From assembly GCA_900552585.1 (NCBI GenBank), contig USAB01000024.1:1-22812 (forward strand): 22,812 nt of DNA, in the 5' to 3' direction. Below the pieces are notes generated by a model, which saw nothing but the letters and a program-made list of their open reading frames with translations, was not told the DNA's origin and made no database searches. Every line of letters begins with the position of its first letter. Position 1 is the stretch's first letter. The position numbers and the translations under genes are program-made. Positions 21,794 through 22,812 of this stretch are shown piece after piece. The DNA is from an uncultured Coriobacteriaceae bacterium. Its GTDB lineage: Bacteria > Actinomycetota > Coriobacteriia > Coriobacteriales > Eggerthellaceae.

Positions 21794-22594
21794 ATGAACG
21801 AACGCAAGGTTGTGCTGATCACCGGCGGAGCCATGGGCCAGGGCCGCACGCATGCGGTGGAATTCGCGAAGTTGGGCTACGACTGCGTGTTGCTGGATAT
21901 GCTGGACCCTTCCGACGAACGGTTCGCCGAGACCGTCCGCCAGGTGGAGGCCGAAGGCGGCCACGTGCAGGCCATCAAGTGCGACATCACGTCCACGCCG
22001 GACATGGAGGCCGCTTTCGCTGCCGCGTGGGAGGCACAGGGGCGTCTGGACGTGGTGGTGGCGAACGCCGGCATCATCAACTTCAACTACACGTGGGATT
22101 TGACGGACGATCAGGTGGAGAAGGCTCTGGCTGTGAACCTGGAGGGCACGTGGCGCACGGACAAGTATGCGGCCCTCTACATGCGCAAGCAGGGATATGG
22201 CCGCATCGTGAACATCTCCAGCGTGTCCGGTCTGAAGGGCACGGAGAAGCTGGCTACGTACTGCATGACGAAGTTCGGTATCATCGGCCTGACGAAGACG
22301 CTTGCGCTGGAGCTGCGCAACTCCGGATTGCCCATCTACTGCAACGTGGTGTGCCCCACGAAGGTGCGCACGCCCATGTGCGAGACGCAGGCGTACGTGG
22401 ACTTCGTGAACAGCACCATGGGCAAGGATTTCGCGAACTGGCAGGAGATGTTCGAAGACCAGAAGAATCCCGGCGGCCTGAAGTTCCTGGATCCCATCGA
22501 CGTGACGAACATGGTTACGTGGCTGGGGGACAGCGAAGCGGCGACGAAGTTCACGGGCCGCGAGATCGTGGTGGACATGGGGGCTATGCTGTAA
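21794..22594 (+). CDS. Short-chain dehydrogenase/reductase (classical SDR)
   Basis: A 266-residue NAD(P)-dependent oxidoreductase. The Rossmann motif is TGGAMGQGRTHA (10-21), with D35 at the end of strand 2 (CVLLDM), which favours NAD(H). Also present are NAGI (91-94), N115, and the catalytic S143, Y156 and K160 (YCMTK). The GQGR-HA form of the glycine motif and the ending DPIDVTNMVTWLGDSEA-TGREIVVDMG resemble the SDR branch that includes carveol- and mycofactocin-associated dehydrogenases, though no mycofactocin genes are in view. The product may reduce or oxidise a hydroxy group on a cyclic or steroid-like compound, as many gut Coriobacteriia SDRs do; that is inference. It closes the ACT-VOC-SDR operon before a long hairpin. 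Confidence 0.92.
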   Translation: MNERKVVLITGGAMGQGRTHAVEFAKLGYDCVLLDMLDPSDERFAETVRQVEAEGGHVQAIKCDITSTPDMEAAFAAAWEAQGRLDVVVANAGIINFNYTWDLTDDQVEKALAVNLEGTWRTDKYAALYMRKQGYGRIVNISSVSGLKGTEKLATYCMTKFGIIGLTKTLALELRNSGLPIYCNVVCPTKVRTPMCETQAYVDFVNSTMGKDFANWQEMFEDQKNPGGLKFLDPIDVTNMVTWLGDSEAATKFTGREIVVDMGAML

Positions 22595-22630
22595 CGTCTC
22601 TCGTACAATCCATCCGCATATCAAGAGGGC

Positions 22631-22666
22631 GAAGGGCCCGGCTGCGTGTACGCGGCCGGGCCCTTC
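22631..22666. terminator. Long bidirectional hairpin between the SDR gene and the minus-strand gene
   Basis: A 16-bp stem (22631-22646 with 22651-22666, one G-T pair) closed by a TGTA tetraloop lies 36 bases after the SDR stop. There is no T-run, but the GAAGGG/CCCTTC base and the position between converging genes fit a shared terminator. Confidence 0.75.
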
Positions 22667-22682
22667 ACCCTGTGTGCGGGGA

Positions 22683-22704
22683 AGCGGCAGATGCAGGTGC
22701 CGCT
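22683..22704 (-). terminator. Second hairpin after the right-edge minus-strand gene
   Basis: AGCGGCA (22683-22689) and TGCCGCT (22698-22704) form a perfect 7-bp stem with an 8-base loop. Read on the minus strand it lies 13 bases after the stop codon and is followed by TTCCCC. It may be a weak terminator for that gene. Confidence 0.35.
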
Positions 22705-22717
22705 GCCGCCCCGGTTG

Positions 22718-22812
22718 CTAGTTCTTTCCGAACGGTACGTTCAACGACGGCTTCTTCGCCTCGGATACGGTCACCTTCGTCTTTGCAGGCTCCTCCAACA
22801 CGTGAAGGTCAC
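22718..22812 (-). CDS. C-terminal fragment of an unidentified minus-strand gene (5' end outside window)
   Basis: Reading leftward on the minus strand, 30 open codons end in TAG (22718-22720). The visible tail is rich in Lys, Glu, Pro and Val and ends SLNVPFGKN; it looks like a flexible, charged C-terminus. Third codon positions are mostly G or C, as in neighbouring genes, and two hairpins follow the stop codon, so it is probably a real gene end. No family can be assigned from 30 residues. Confidence 0.55.
   Translation of the reverse strand, partial: DLHVLEEPAKTKVTVSEAKKPSLNVPFGKN

Noticed and set aside
1..22812. Mobile elements, CRISPR arrays, toxin-antitoxin pairs, tRNA or rRNA genes
   Set aside because: No transposase, integrase, regularly spaced repeats, tRNA cloverleaf or rRNA sequence was recognised; gene content and base composition are even throughout.

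Overview
This window looks like ordinary chromosome from a GC-rich, anaerobic or microaerophilic actinobacterium, most likely of the class Coriobacteriia (Eggerthellaceae-like: Slackia, Adlercreutzia, Eggerthella relatives). That placement is an inference from the strong G/C bias at third codon positions, the hydrogenase-maturation genes beside cytochrome bd, and the style of the proteins; no 16S or other decisive marker is present. I see no tRNA, rRNA, CRISPR array, insertion sequence or phage gene. Almost every gene is on the + strand. The exceptions are one membrane-anchored protein at 13627-15219 and the fragment at the right edge.

Layout from left to right: (1) the C-terminal end of a TauE/SafE-type permease; (2) a LytS/LytR-type two-component pair (531-2619); (3) a [NiFe]-hydrogenase maturation group hypF-hypC-hypD (2762-6680), closed by a strong terminator; (4) cytochrome bd oxidase cydA-cydB (6923-9435), preceded by a perfect inverted repeat and an extended -10 box; (5) a PspC-domain membrane protein and two tandem TrkA/KtrA potassium-gating proteins (9637-12008); (6) purB behind a GC-rich, possibly structured leader, closed by a long terminator hairpin (12156-13566); (7) a divergent block in which a single-pass protein with an internal twin-arginine motif (minus strand) faces an OmpR-type regulator and sensor kinase, with purC starting inside the kinase's last codons (13627-18597); (8) a highly charged two-helix membrane protein, exonuclease III and GTP cyclohydrolase I (18712-20814); (9) an ACT-domain protein (UPF0237 type), a VOC-family protein and an SDR oxidoreductase (21006-22594), closed by a long hairpin; (10) the last 30 codons of a minus-strand gene.

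The hyp and cyd blocks fit an anaerobe that uses hydrogenase and scavenges or respires low oxygen. purB and purC are two steps of IMP synthesis, placed on either side of a signalling locus. The final VOC-SDR pair looks like a small catabolic or ketone-reducing module.

I did not find a clearly novel multi-gene system. The points most worth a second look are the cyd operator-like repeat, the internal twin-arginine protein facing the two-component system, the kinase-purC overlap, and the ACT-VOC-SDR operon, in which the usual DUF711 partner of the ACT protein is absent. Start codons were moved downstream of the longest ORF wherever a Shine-Dalgarno sequence or family alignment favoured it (lytS-like kinase, hypC, hypD, pspC, first trkA, purB, OmpR-type regulator, its kinase, purC, ACT protein, and the minus-strand gene).
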